Positions 47,831-56,529 are shown, counted from the first letter of the stretch. The stretch: 64,000 nucleotides of DNA from Desulfolutivibrio sulfodismutans DSM 3696 (GCF_013376455.1 NZ_CP045504.1:4324463-4388462), one strand, 5' to 3'. The notes: generated by a model from the letters alone, not told the origin. Numbers and translations are program-made.

Positions 47831-49596
47831 TCGACACCTCAGACGCTTCGTCCGGCGGGCGTTTTTCTTCCGCCCTGGACATCCGTTATGGCCGGGATCC
47901 CTATCTTGACGCCTGGATCCTGCACTTCATGACCGAAAACAGCATCGAATACACCATTGATCCGGCCAAAAACGCCTCCCCGGAGCAGTTGCGGTTCATG
48001 GTGTCCCTGGACCCGGATCAGGTGTACGTGCCCTGCACCGATGAGATGCTGACGTATCTTTTGGACAAGCGCCTGGAGCCGCCGCTTCTGCGCCAGTACA
48101 ACGAGCGCTGGGACCGCATCGTGCGCCTTATCGAGGACTGCAAGGCCGACGACTACACCAAAAAGCGGGTGATGGCCCTGTGCGAGCATAAATACCGCCA
48201 GGCCCTGACCCACCCCACGCTCATTCCGTCGCGGCTCATGAAACGCCTCAATACCATTTTCCTGACCCAAAGCGGCCAGGACGACCCCAGCCGGGAGCGC
48301 AAGCGCCTGCTCAACCGCCGGGCCTTCGCCTTCGTGCAGCGGCCGGAGTTCAAGGATCTGCTGTATGCCTGCCCCGGGGAAGTGATGGCCTGCCGCACCA
48401 TTCCGGACATGCGTTTTGAGCTCGACAGCCTGGAGCTCAAGCGGCTTTTCTCCCTGTCCTGCTGGCCGCGCATCTGGGAGCAGGACGGTCCCGCACCGTC
48501 CCGCGAGGAACTGGCCCGGGAGATGGTCGGTGGAACCGAGGCCTTCGAGGCCCTGCGCACCCTCTTCAACCCCCACCGCCACGGCGAGATGAAGATCCTG
48601 TACCTGCCCGACGTTTCGGGGGGATTTGTCATCGACCTGCTGTTCATCCGCACGCTTTTGCGCATGGGGCACCGGGTGATCGTGGCCCTCAAGGAGGGAT
48701 TTTATTTCGACGCCCCCACCTTCTGGGACGCCGAGGAGGATCCCCTTTTGACCAGCGTCCTGGCCGGGGCCTATTTCCTGGAGGACAACCGGGCCGGGAA
48801 AAACGAACTGCTGCGCATCATCCGGGAAAACCCCCTGGTGGTCATCTCCGACGGCACCCGGGAGCGCCTGAACCTGCACCGGGTCAGCGTGACCTTCGCC
48901 CGGACCTGGAAGGAGGCGGACCTGGTCATCGCCAAGGGGGAGTTCAACCACCGCCGCCTGCTGCTGACCAGCCACCAGTTCACCCGGGACATCCTGAGCT
49001 TTCGCCGGGACGGCGAGGGGGGATTTCACCTGGAGCTCAAGAAAAAGGCCCCGGGAACCCGCAAATTCACCGAGGCCGACATCAAGGCCAAGGCCGAGGA
49101 GATCATCCAGGGCATGCGTTCGGCCCGGCTGGCCGGGAAAAGCGTCATGTTCTACAGCGCCATCATCGGCAGCATCCCGGGCCAGACCCAGAAGGCCATC
49201 GCCGTGGTCAACGCCTTCATCGCCCACCTGCGGGAGCGCCTCACCGGGACCATCATCATCAATCCCGCCGAGCATTTCGAGGAGGGCATGGACGCCGACG
49301 ACCTGATGTTCATGTGGGAGCGGGTGCAGCGGTGCGGGCTGATCGACGTGTGGCGCTTCCAAAGCCATTCGGACATCGAAAAGAGCTTCGAACTGATGGG
49401 CCAGCCCGTGCCTCCGGCCTGGGCGGGCAAGGACGCCACGTTCTCCACGGGCTGCACCAAGGAAATGCACATCGCCCTGTCCATGCAGTCCAAGCAGCCG
49501 GAACTCCAGATCATCGGCCCCGAACCGGAGAAGTTTTTCCGTCGTCGCGAATACGGCGTGGGCAAGTTCTGCGACGCGGCCATCTCCTGCGAATAA
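47827..49596 (+). CDS. DUF89 (ARMT1-like)-type protein with altered motif
   Basis: 589 residues. The C-terminal half resembles the DUF89 damage-control phosphatase fold: KILYLPDVSGGFVIDLLFIRTLL (Asp262), then VIVALKEGFYFDAPTFWDAE, VVISDGTRERLNLHR and ADLVIAKGEFN (364-374). The family motif usually reads D-N-x-G-E at the first site; here it is D-V-S-G-G, so Asn and Glu are replaced and normal metal-dependent activity may be lost or altered. The N-terminal 200 residues are helical and family-specific. Coupled to nadK, so a role in nucleotide or cofactor damage control is plausible but unproven. Confidence 0.65.
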   Translation: MIDTSDASSGGRFSSALDIRYGRDPYLDAWILHFMTENSIEYTIDPAKNASPEQLRFMVSLDPDQVYVPCTDEMLTYLLDKRLEPPLLRQYNERWDRIVRLIEDCKADDYTKKRVMALCEHKYRQALTHPTLIPSRLMKRLNTIFLTQSGQDDPSRERKRLLNRRAFAFVQRPEFKDLLYACPGEVMACRTIPDMRFELDSLELKRLFSLSCWPRIWEQDGPAPSREELAREMVGGTEAFEALRTLFNPHRHGEMKILYLPDVSGGFVIDLLFIRTLLRMGHRVIVALKEGFYFDAPTFWDAEEDPLLTSVLAGAYFLEDNRAGKNELLRIIRENPLVVISDGTRERLNLHRVSVTFARTWKEADLVIAKGEFNHRRLLLTSHQFTRDILSFRRDGEGGFHLELKKKAPGTRKFTEADIKAKAEEIIQGMRSARLAGKSVMFYSAIIGSIPGQTQKAIAVVNAFIAHLRERLTGTIIINPAEHFEEGMDADDLMFMWERVQRCGLIDVWRFQSHSDIEKSFELMGQPVPPAWAGKDATFSTGCTKEMHIALSMQSKQPELQIIGPEPEKFFRRREYGVGKFCDAAISCE

Positions 49597-49605
49597 TACC
49601 GTCCG

Positions 49606-49651
49606 ATCCCCCGGGCGTCGCGGTCATTTTGACGCGTCCCGGGGGATTTTT
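49606..49651 (+). terminator. intrinsic terminator of the nadK operon
   Basis: ATCCCCCGGG and CCCGGGGGAT form a perfect 10-bp stem around an inner GTC/GAC pairing, followed by a T-run, 9 bp after the DUF89 stop. Confidence 0.85.
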
Positions 49652-50275
49652 GCGTCCGTGGCGTCAGTGGAGTCCGGGGCAGCGTGTGCTTTCCAGGCTG
49701 AAGACACGGGAAGCCCTTGGCACGTGCTGCGGGATGGAGATGTGGAGGACGCGGCGGAAGCCCCGATGATGTTTTTGTCCGTCCGGGTGGAAAGGAACTA
49801 TTTTCGACGAAGATTATAGGGAATATGTCTTTGTCGCCGGAATGCCTGGTAATGGATATGGATGTCTGGTGGAAACGCGCCTGAAAGGTGAATCGCGCCC
49901 TTGACTTCGGATACATGATACTTGATATCCGTGTCGGCATCGTCTTGCAACACCGGGGCTGCCCAGCGGATATGTCGGCCTGGCTGCGCACCCTGTTGCG
50001 TGCGCGTTGCAGCGATGATCCTTCCGGGGAGAGGGCGTTGCTTCGGAAGGCCGCTTCCCGAAATCCGTGAGCCGACGGCATGCGGACGTGACGCATGACG
50101 CCGGGTGGGGCATGCATGTCGGCCTGGCGCCTCGGTGCGGCCCTTTGTATCGGCGCGCCTATCCGGCCATTGGGATCGGTGAAACCTTGGCATGGGGGCG
50201 CATTCTTACGCGCAACAGGGCGCATTTTTTTACGAAACCGACGCGGGATGGACAAACCGGCAAGGACGGGCGGAC
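49652..50275. other. 624-bp non-coding region
   Basis: No frame here has both a ribosome site and recognisable content. A promoter-like TTGACT, 16 bp, TGATAT lies near 49905-49932 on the plus strand, about 345 bp before the large membrane protein gene. The part before 49970 is less GC-rich than the rest. Confidence 0.45.
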
Positions 50276-52858
50276 ATGAAGAAAATGCTGGGCATGCTGT
50301 TTCTGGCGGGAGTGATGCTGCTTTCCGGGCAGACGGTGCTGGCCGACATGGTGGGTGAAAAATTTTCCCAGACCGAGGCCTTTCAGCAGTATGTGGCCAC
50401 GCAAAAGAGGCTTGAAGAGCAGGACGCCAGGCTGGACAAGGAACTCAGCGCCGCCCGGGACGCACTGCGGAAATCCAACGTCTCGGCGTTCCAGGCATTC
50501 CATGATGCGCTGCGAGCCAGTGAAATTTTCATGTACATTTTCATGGTCACCAAGACGACGTTCGTTTGCATCGTTCTGCTGAGCTTCGCTTTTATGGTGT
50601 TTTATATTTACTATTTGATACGATTCAACCCAATGAAATGGAAACTCATGACCTCGGGGGGCACCCTGCGGCGGCTCTGGAAGAGACTCATGCAGCGTAA
50701 CAGTCTGGCCGGGATGGTGTTCCTTTTGGCGGTATGCCTTCCAGGGGTCTCCCTGGCCAAGACGAACGTCCTTCAAGACATCAAGATGTATTATTCCGGC
50801 AATGAGTTCGAAAAGGGATATGTGCTGTGCAAATATTCCGACGGGAAGACCACCCTGGGCTATACGGAGGTCAACGGCGTGGCGGTGATCCCCCGGCCTG
50901 AGCCGGGGTTTGACCTGACCTATGATGTCATGGCCCATTCGCAGGGCCTGGGCCTTGGGGTTGCGGCCGAGGACTTCGAGCCGCTGTACGAGCAGGCCAA
51001 AACCGATGCCCATCGCGCCCTGGTTTTTTCGCTCCTGGCCAGAACAGGCAAGGACGTGGCCAACGCAGGCGCCATGCGTCTGGTGACCGCCATCATCTCC
51101 CGGCGGGGGCAGGATATTGAGGTGTCCATCGAGCGTTTCAAGGCCCTTCTTGCCGCCTTTGCCGACAGCAACAACCGCCTTTTGGCCAACGGGCTGGTCC
51201 GTCTGTTCCTGGAAAAATCCGTGGACCGGGTTAAAAATCTGGCCGGGTTGGACAGCCTGGTGGATCTGGCCGTGGACAACGAGGCCTTCGAGATCATCCG
51301 GGAGGCCACGGCCAGCGCCATGAAGTCCCTTCCCAGTCGGCTGCCCTTCATCGAATCCGTGTATGCCGCCAGGATTTATTTCAAGATCGACAAGGACATG
51401 GCCCGGCACTATTTCCAGAACATTCGTTCCGACTTTCCGGAATTTCTCAAGTCCGAGGCGATACGCGTCAAATTGGAGGAGCTTTTCAAGGAGATGGCTT
51501 CCGTGGTGGCGTTTTTACCGCTGTACGACAACGACGCCCTGTATACCGCCCTGAGGCGTCAGCCCAACGAACTGCGGGTGGCCATAACCGGCTTTTTCGA
51601 CACCGTGGACCCGGCCCTGGCCGCCGTGGCCTACAACAGCATCGGCATGGAACCCGGGGATCTGGTGTTCCGAAATCCCGACATGCTTGCGCTGCTGGCC
51701 AGATTGACGAGCGTCTATAAAAAGGACGCCCCTGCGGAGTTCCTCAATTCTCTGAAGCGGGCCGTGGTGGAATACGACGTGCCGTATTCCGGGGAACAGT
51801 TGCTGGCGGCGGTGGAAAAGGTGCGCCAGAACCCCTCGGGCTTCATCGAAAGCGTCCTGACCCAGGACATGAACACGGATTGCCGATTCAACAGGAATTC
51901 CAACCTGATCATGGCCTTCATCAAGGCCCTCACCCCGGAGCAGATCACGGCCTTCGAGAGCTATTTCGTCAAGAAGTCCGCGTTGCACGAGGAGATACTG
52001 GACTACCTGTTTACGAAGGAAAAAGGCGCGTTTTACCGGCTCCTGGTCAACCTCTACGCCGCAGACGCCGGGAGCGTGGCCATGCTGGAGTTTCCAAACG
52101 ACATCATGGATCTGAAGACCATGGCCCCGGCCTTTTCCAAGGAATCGCTCAAACTGTTCGCCACACTTCCTGCGGGGTATTTTGTCGCCCACCATGCCTT
52201 GTCCAGGCCAACACCCGATGTCCGGCTGGCCAAACAGGCGCTTGTTCCGGAATTCGACGAGTTGTTTCAACGATTTTTGTCCCAGGAAAAACAGGAACTT
52301 TCAGAAAAGGACGCCATCACCGGGCTGATCCTTTTGACCCTGGCGGAAAAGCCGGGGGCAACGGTTTTTGCGGATGAGGCGTTTGTTTTGGGAAAGATGT
52401 TGGCCGGGTATTTCGACGCCAGCAAGCATGCGGAACTGTCCAAGCGGGTGGAGGAGAAGACCTCCTCCCTGGCCGAACTCAAGGAGCAGCTTGCGGATTC
52501 GGGTTCGGTCCCGGGCATGGTCTATGTGGCCATGTTTTATTTCGCATTTCTTTTCTGCTACGTGATCGCAGCCGCCGTGTTTTCTTTCAAGTACGCCTGC
52601 AACATGATGATTCCGGGGAAGGATTTCACCCTGTTGCGGTTTTTTGTGAACGATATGGAGGCCGTTGGGACGTTTTCCATGACCACGATATGGTTTTTCC
52701 CCGTCGGGCTGGGCATGGTGCTTGTGGCGCAGCTTTTGCGCGGCGCGGTGAACTCCGATACGATGAACCGGGACATGCGCGAGGCCGTGGCCGCCCTGGT
52801 CGGCCAGCCCCCCTTTTCCCCCTCCGGCGATGCGGACGGTGGCGGTTCGGAGGCCTAG
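50276..52858 (+). CDS. large multi-pass membrane protein of unknown function
   Basis: 860 residues from ATG 50276 (AAGGA nine bases upstream). Signal peptide 1-23 (VLADM), then a charged coiled-coil-like stretch (30-75). Two membrane segments lie at about 85-115 and 143-161, with a large (about 590-residue) helical domain after them and two further membrane segments at about 748-775 and 803-822. The soluble region reads like an alpha-helical repeat protein. No family recognised. Starts alone after 0.6 kb of non-coding DNA. Its end is 37 bp before the TPR gene, and both encode envelope proteins, so they are probably partners. Confidence 0.7.
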   Translation: MKKMLGMLFLAGVMLLSGQTVLADMVGEKFSQTEAFQQYVATQKRLEEQDARLDKELSAARDALRKSNVSAFQAFHDALRASEIFMYIFMVTKTTFVCIVLLSFAFMVFYIYYLIRFNPMKWKLMTSGGTLRRLWKRLMQRNSLAGMVFLLAVCLPGVSLAKTNVLQDIKMYYSGNEFEKGYVLCKYSDGKTTLGYTEVNGVAVIPRPEPGFDLTYDVMAHSQGLGLGVAAEDFEPLYEQAKTDAHRALVFSLLARTGKDVANAGAMRLVTAIISRRGQDIEVSIERFKALLAAFADSNNRLLANGLVRLFLEKSVDRVKNLAGLDSLVDLAVDNEAFEIIREATASAMKSLPSRLPFIESVYAARIYFKIDKDMARHYFQNIRSDFPEFLKSEAIRVKLEELFKEMASVVAFLPLYDNDALYTALRRQPNELRVAITGFFDTVDPALAAVAYNSIGMEPGDLVFRNPDMLALLARLTSVYKKDAPAEFLNSLKRAVVEYDVPYSGEQLLAAVEKVRQNPSGFIESVLTQDMNTDCRFNRNSNLIMAFIKALTPEQITAFESYFVKKSALHEEILDYLFTKEKGAFYRLLVNLYAADAGSVAMLEFPNDIMDLKTMAPAFSKESLKLFATLPAGYFVAHHALSRPTPDVRLAKQALVPEFDELFQRFLSQEKQELSEKDAITGLILLTLAEKPGATVFADEAFVLGKMLAGYFDASKHAELSKRVEEKTSSLAELKEQLADSGSVPGMVYVAMFYFAFLFCYVIAAAVFSFKYACNMMIPGKDFTLLRFFVNDMEAVGTFSMTTIWFFPVGLGMVLVAQLLRGAVNSDTMNRDMREAVAALVGQPPFSPSGDADGGGSEA

Positions 52859-52895
52859 ATTGGCAACAGGAAAGACATCCAACAGGAGTACGTCC

Positions 52896-54449
52896 ATGCG
52901 CAGACGCATGACGGCAATATGCCTGGTCGGCCTCGTGCTGGCCATCCTCCCATTTTCCGGAGTGCTTGGGCAGTCCGTCCCGGAGGCCGACGTCGGCTAT
53001 TCCGATGGAGCGGCGCAGCCCGCGGCGGATACGGGGAAACCCCGCGTGGAGACGGAAAGCCCCGGGGCCGCCTCCGGAAAAGCGGCGGCTCCCAAGCTAT
53101 CCATCACCCTGGAGGGCTACGAAAACAAGGACGAACCGGCGTCGGCCGCATTGCCCCCGGATCGCGGAGCTTCGGGCATGGAGGCCGTCAGGCCAGCCGC
53201 TCCCGATGTTCCCGCGCGGCAGCAGTCGGATTCGACGGTCAGTCCGGCGCCCGAGCCGACGCCCGAGCCGGTGTCCGACCCGATGCCCGAGCCGACGCCT
53301 GCGCCCAAGGCCGGGCCGACGCCGCCGCGTTCCGCGCAAAAGACCTCCCCCCGCCCCTCAGCCCCGGCCGTGACGCGTCCGTCGGCGCCAGTGGGGCGTC
53401 CCTCGCCGATCTTGTCCATGCTCGAAAGCACGTTGCGCGGAAATTTCAGCAACACCAAGGCCATCGCCCGCAACCTGCCGGGGAAATACTTCGACCACGT
53501 CGGGGACAAGTCCCTGGCCAAAAAATACAGCAAACAGGGCAACGATCTGCTCAACAAGCAGGACAACCCGCCTGCGGCCCTGGCCGCATACCAGTCCGCC
53601 TACGAAAACGATCCCTCAAGTTCCGAAATCACGGGCAGTTACGGCTACACCCTGTTTCGCAACGGCCGGTTCGCCGAGGCCCGGGACATGGAGATCGAGT
53701 CCCTGGAGATCGCCCCGGAGTATGCCGCCGCCTGGTTCGTCCTGGGCCAGATCTACGGCTATTTGCAGCAGGAGGACATGGCCTACGCCAGCTTCGTCAA
53801 CACCTGCCTGTTCACCAAAAACATCACGACCTCCCTGGGCTTTCTGGAGCGGGAGATGAAGAAATATGGCGAGGTCACGGTGCAGCGGGCCGCCGGAAGA
53901 GCTTTGGATGCCTGCCGCAGGCTGTCCTCCGGGACGGCGGACCCGGGAACCGTTTCCTCACGGCCCGCGCCATCCGAACCCGGGCCCCTGGAGTCCTGGG
54001 CCGGAAAAGGACCGGCCACGCTCGACGCGCCGCGCGCCGCGCCTGCGGCGCCAGCCGGGATGAACTGGAAAAACGCCAGGATCGGAAAGGTGGACATCCA
54101 GGCCGCCATTATGGACAGCAAGCTTTTTCAGAGCATGATCGGCAAAATGGCCAAGCTGCCCAAGGCGCAGGTCGACGCCTGGCTCGACTCGCAGATCGGG
54201 CCGGTCATGAGCGAGTTGCAGGGCATCATCCGGACCTATGCCAGGGCGAACAACTACCTGCTGGTCATCCAGTCGAAGGATGAGGACACGGTGCGGCGGG
54301 GGACTTCCCTGCGCACATCCCTCAACTCCCTGGTGGAGGATGACCCCTATCTGGCCTTCCTCGATTCCTCCGAGGGCCGCGCCTTTCGAAAAACTGCGCC
54401 CATCCAGGATCTGACGCCCATCGTGTCCGCAAAGCTCGGGGCGCGTTGA
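52896..54449 (+). CDS. exported TPR protein with Pro-rich linker
   Basis: 517 residues from ATG 52896 (AGGAG well spaced). Signal peptide to VLGQS. Residues about 90-165 are a Pro/Glu/Ala/Thr linker of the form PEPTPEPVSDPMPEP. TPR-type repeats at about 215-300 (LLNKQDNPPAALAAYQSAYENDP, YTLFRNGRFAEARDME and YAAAWFVLGQIYGYLQQEDMA). A C-terminal domain of about 130 residues (MNWKNARIGKVDIQAAIM...) of unknown type. Periplasmic scaffold-like protein. It follows the large membrane protein gene closely and is inferred to work with it. Confidence 0.75.
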   Translation: MRRRMTAICLVGLVLAILPFSGVLGQSVPEADVGYSDGAAQPAADTGKPRVETESPGAASGKAAAPKLSITLEGYENKDEPASAALPPDRGASGMEAVRPAAPDVPARQQSDSTVSPAPEPTPEPVSDPMPEPTPAPKAGPTPPRSAQKTSPRPSAPAVTRPSAPVGRPSPILSMLESTLRGNFSNTKAIARNLPGKYFDHVGDKSLAKKYSKQGNDLLNKQDNPPAALAAYQSAYENDPSSSEITGSYGYTLFRNGRFAEARDMEIESLEIAPEYAAAWFVLGQIYGYLQQEDMAYASFVNTCLFTKNITTSLGFLEREMKKYGEVTVQRAAGRALDACRRLSSGTADPGTVSSRPAPSEPGPLESWAGKGPATLDAPRAAPAAPAGMNWKNARIGKVDIQAAIMDSKLFQSMIGKMAKLPKAQVDAWLDSQIGPVMSELQGIIRTYARANNYLLVIQSKDEDTVRRGTSLRTSLNSLVEDDPYLAFLDSSEGRAFRKTAPIQDLTPIVSAKLGAR

Positions 54450-54477
54450 CAGGACGCCGTCCCTTTCCGCCGTCCAT

Positions 54478-54524
54478 AAAAAAACAGGGGCCCGCAACGC
54501 ATGTTGCAGGCCCCTGACGATTTT
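54478..54524. repeat. left copy of the 46-bp direct repeat (tRNA-Ala terminator)
   Basis: A7 CAGGGGCCCGC... ending GACGATTTT. Identical over 46 bp to 56873-56918, where it is the terminator of tRNA-Ala. On the minus strand this copy forms the same hairpin plus T7 but has no tRNA before it. It marks the left edge of the toxin-antitoxin islet and could also end the TPR gene transcript. Confidence 0.88.
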
Positions 54525-54773
54525 CGGCAGGCTGTCCCGGCGCGTGAGGCGCGTCAGTTTGTGGAGGGCTTTCACCTTCCCGGTTGGCTCGCCCGCTGGT
54601 GGGCGTCGACCTCAAAATCAAGGCCCGCCGGATCATCCGTGGAGGGGAAGGCCTCTCGGGCGAAGACGGCGAGGACATTCCGTTCTCGACCGACGCCCTG
54701 AGCGCCATGGGCGAGAGACATTCCGGCGTGATTGCGGGTGCGGAAGGGGCTAGGGACGATCCCGGTCCCGGGG

Positions 54774-55106
54774 CTACAGGAAGACCTGATACGGGAATCC
54801 CAACACGTCCTCGAACTTTTTCGCCAAGGCTTTGCCGATGGGACGCTTGCCGCGCTCAACAGCCGAGATGTTCGGGGCGTCAACCCCGACTTTCTCGGCA
54901 AGCTGAACCTGGGTCAAGCCGTGAATTTCCCGCGCACTCCGCAAGCGGGATCCGGGAGTGGAATCAGGAAAAATCTCTTTGAGCGGCACAACATGCGTAA
55001 CGGCACGCTCAATGGCGCGAGACACAGCGTCCGCCTTAGACTCCGGAATGACGGCGCAAATCTCTACCATCCCGTCAGTACGGGGCTTTTTCGTGAGTTC
55101 CAACAT
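54774..55106 (-). CDS. XRE-family antitoxin (HigA-like)
   Basis: 110 residues; GGAGGTG before the ATG. Helix-turn-helix of the XRE type in the C-terminal part: GSRLRSAREIHGLTQVQLAEKVGVDAPNISAVERGKRPI. The N-terminal 50 residues probably contact the toxin. Starts 32 bp inside the toxin gene, an overlap typical of coupled toxin-antitoxin pairs. Toxin-first order is as in higBA. It presumably represses the promoter at 55369-55396. Confidence 0.85.
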   Translation of the reverse strand: MLELTKKPRTDGMVEICAVIPESKADAVSRAIERAVTHVVPLKEIFPDSTPGSRLRSAREIHGLTQVQLAEKVGVDAPNISAVERGKRPIGKALAKKFEDVLGFPYQVFL

Positions 55107-55362
55107 AGATCACCTCCACAAGCTGGACAATGCTGTCTTCGACCTTCCAAATCGCCACATAAGTAGGGCGTCCCTTGGTCAGGTGGCAGTGGTAAACCTC
55201 CCCAGGCCACCCTTTCAGCTTCCCAAAGTGCGGCATTGCTGGCTGCACAGGCCCCCTGGCCTCAATGGCATAGGCCAAAAGGGCCAGTCGATCCGACACC
55301 TTTCTCGGAAGCCCGGCGCGCTGCTTGTCCGCCTTTTTGGAAAAGATCACCGTCCAGTTCAT
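55075..55362 (-). CDS. RelE/HigB-like toxin
   Basis: 95 residues. VIFSKKADKQRAGLPRKVSDRLALLAYAIEARGP followed by HFGKLKGWPGEVYHCHLTKGRPTYVAIWKV is the RelE/ParE fold pattern. The C-terminal VQLVEVIYVGTHEKAPY is typical of the group that cleaves mRNA at the ribosome. It has no Shine-Dalgarno, and the promoter -10 ends only six bases before the ATG, so the mRNA may be leaderless. Antitoxin follows with a 32-bp overlap. Confidence 0.85.
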   Translation of the reverse strand: MNWTVIFSKKADKQRAGLPRKVSDRLALLAYAIEARGPVQPAMPHFGKLKGWPGEVYHCHLTKGRPTYVAIWKVEDSIVQLVEVIYVGTHEKAPY

Positions 55363-55368
55363 GGGACA

Positions 55369-55396
55369 AATATATCATTTTTAGATAGATCGTCAA
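55369..55396 (-). promoter_or_regulatory. promoter of the higBA-like operon
   Basis: On the minus strand TTGACG (55391-55396), 16 bp, TATATT (55369-55374). Six bases then separate the -10 from the toxin ATG, so transcription would begin at or next to the start codon. The segment is AT-rich within GC-rich DNA. Confidence 0.65.
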
Positions 55397-55426
55397 CCCC
55401 AAGACCCGGCGCGTAAACAGGAGGTC

Positions 55427-55461
55427 AAAAAAAGAAAGCCCCGCGAGAAAAACGCGGGGCT
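55427..55461 (-). terminator. intrinsic terminator downstream of hicB
   Basis: On the minus strand AGCCCCGCG, T-rich loop, CGCGGGGCT then a T-run. A related hairpin with a T-run follows the coiled-coil membrane protein gene at 56181-56215. The two are copies of one element. Confidence 0.85.
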
Positions 55462-55470
55462 GGGGAAGGG

Positions 55471-55521
55471 CTACCCGAGCAGCTTGAGCGCGACGATGAC
55501 GGCTGTTTGGGCAAGCGTCAC
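55471..55521 (-). pseudogene. 3' fragment of a second coiled-coil membrane protein gene
   Basis: Seventeen codons and a stop, GVTLAQTAVIVALKLLG, nearly the same as the end of the intact gene at 56237 (GLMLAQTAIIAALKLFG), with the same terminator after it. Its 5' part has been lost where hicB now ends, and the sequence at the junction is shared with the hicB stop. Confidence 0.8.
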
Positions 55522-55874
55522 CCCCGCGCCTCCTTCCGCCCCAGGCCTTCAGCCAGAAGCGCCACGGCCAAGGTGTTCATGCTGACGCCCTCCTGCCTCG
55601 CGCGGGCGGCCAAACGTGCGTGAAGGCTTGCCGGGACGCGGGTCCGAAACTCGCCACTTTTTACGGGGCCACCACCGGGCGTCGGGATGGGGTCGCCCCA
55701 TTTTTCAGAAGCCTGCAACCACGCTTTTTCCGCGTCCGCCCCATTGGCGACGGCCTCTTCAACAGTTTCGCCATCGGACATGCAGCCGGGGAGGTCCGGG
55801 AAGGTGATGAGGTAGCCGCCTCCGTCCTCTTCGCTGAGAAGCGATATTTCAAAGGGGTATTTGGGCGTTTCCAT
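55518..55874 (-). CDS. hicB: HicB-family antitoxin
   Basis: 118 residues behind AAGGAG. N-terminal HicB domain YLITFPDLPGCMSDGETVEEAVANGADAEKAWL, a degenerate RNase H fold. C-terminal ribbon-helix-helix DNA-binding domain (FRTRVPASLHARLAARARQEGVSMN). It neutralises HicA and represses the operon. Two bp after hicA. Its stop codon sits on the fragment of the coiled-coil gene. Confidence 0.92.
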   Translation of the reverse strand: METPKYPFEISLLSEEDGGGYLITFPDLPGCMSDGETVEEAVANGADAEKAWLQASEKWGDPIPTPGGGPVKSGEFRTRVPASLHARLAARARQEGVSMNTLAVALLAEGLGRKEARG

Positions 55875-55876
55875 GC

Positions 55877-56125
55877 TTATTCTCCTTTCACGGCGTCAAC
55901 AAGTGCGAGGAAATCACGAACGTAGCGCGGCTTGATGGGGCGCTTGCCGGGGACGGTCACGTGGTTTTTACCGGGTTGCCTGAAAACACAATGGCTAGTC
56001 CCGTCCTGGTCCCAATCAATCCCAAGCGCCCGCGCGATGGCCTTGAGATCGTCAAGCCGCCAATCAAGCTGGTTGCGCCGCATTTTTTCGAGGGTCTTTT
56101 CCGCCTTGCCCTGAGGTTTTGACAC
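55877..56125 (-). CDS. hicA: HicA-family mRNA interferase toxin
   Basis: 82 residues from GTG 56125. The double-stranded RNA-binding-like fold has the catalytic His45 in DGTSHCVF and the conserved HVTVPGKRPIKPRYVRDFLALV. The longer N-terminus (KTLEKMRRNQLDWRLDDL) matches the extended HicA form. A 12-bp perfect palindrome ACCGCATGCGGT (56124-56135) overlaps the start and may be the HicB operator. Its transcript would have little or no leader. Confidence 0.9.
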   Translation of the reverse strand: MSKPQGKAEKTLEKMRRNQLDWRLDDLKAIARALGIDWDQDGTSHCVFRQPGKNHVTVPGKRPIKPRYVRDFLALVDAVKGE

Positions 56126-56180
56126 CGCATGCGGTCCCGTGCGTCAAGAAGAATCTCCGGCCCGCAAGCGGGAAGTCAAG

Positions 56181-56215
56181 AAAAAAAGAAAGCCCCGCGA
56201 GAAAATCCACGGGGC
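56181..56215 (-). terminator. intrinsic terminator of the coiled-coil membrane protein gene
   Basis: On the minus strand a GCCCCG/CGGGGC-based stem followed by a T7-containing tract, 22 bp after the stop codon at 56237. It is the sister copy of 55427-55461. Confidence 0.8.
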
Positions 56216-56236
56216 AAGGGATCGGAATGGGCCGGG

Positions 56237-56470
56237 CTACCCGAACAGCTTGAGCGCGGCGATGATGGCCGTTTGGGCAAGCATCAGCCCGGCAACCCAC
56301 TTGATAATTTCGGCCTTCACCTGGGCCAGCTTAACGTCAATGTCGGCCTTCGTGGCAAGCTCCCGTTTGGCCTCCTCGCCCTGCTTTTCCAGGATGCCGA
56401 TAAGGACGCTAGCCGCCTCTTCGCCAAGGGCCTTTTCCAGCTTTTTCGTGTCGTCGAACAGAAGGGTCAT
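56237..56470 (-). CDS. small coiled-coil/transmembrane protein (DUF1640-like)
   Basis: 77 residues. Coiled coil with ALGEEAASVLIGILEKQGEEAKRELATKADIDVKLAQVKAEI and one C-terminal membrane helix (WVAGLMLAQTAIIAALKLFG). This composition matches DUF1640-type proteins that accompany phage and accessory toxin-antitoxin regions. Function unknown. A truncated second copy is at 55471. Confidence 0.65.
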   Translation of the reverse strand: MTLLFDDTKKLEKALGEEAASVLIGILEKQGEEAKRELATKADIDVKLAQVKAEIIKWVAGLMLAQTAIIAALKLFG

Positions 56471-56529
56471 GGAAACCTCGGTTGTGGTTGGGTCATGAGG
56501 ATCACTTGCCCGGCGGGGTTGTCAAGAGG

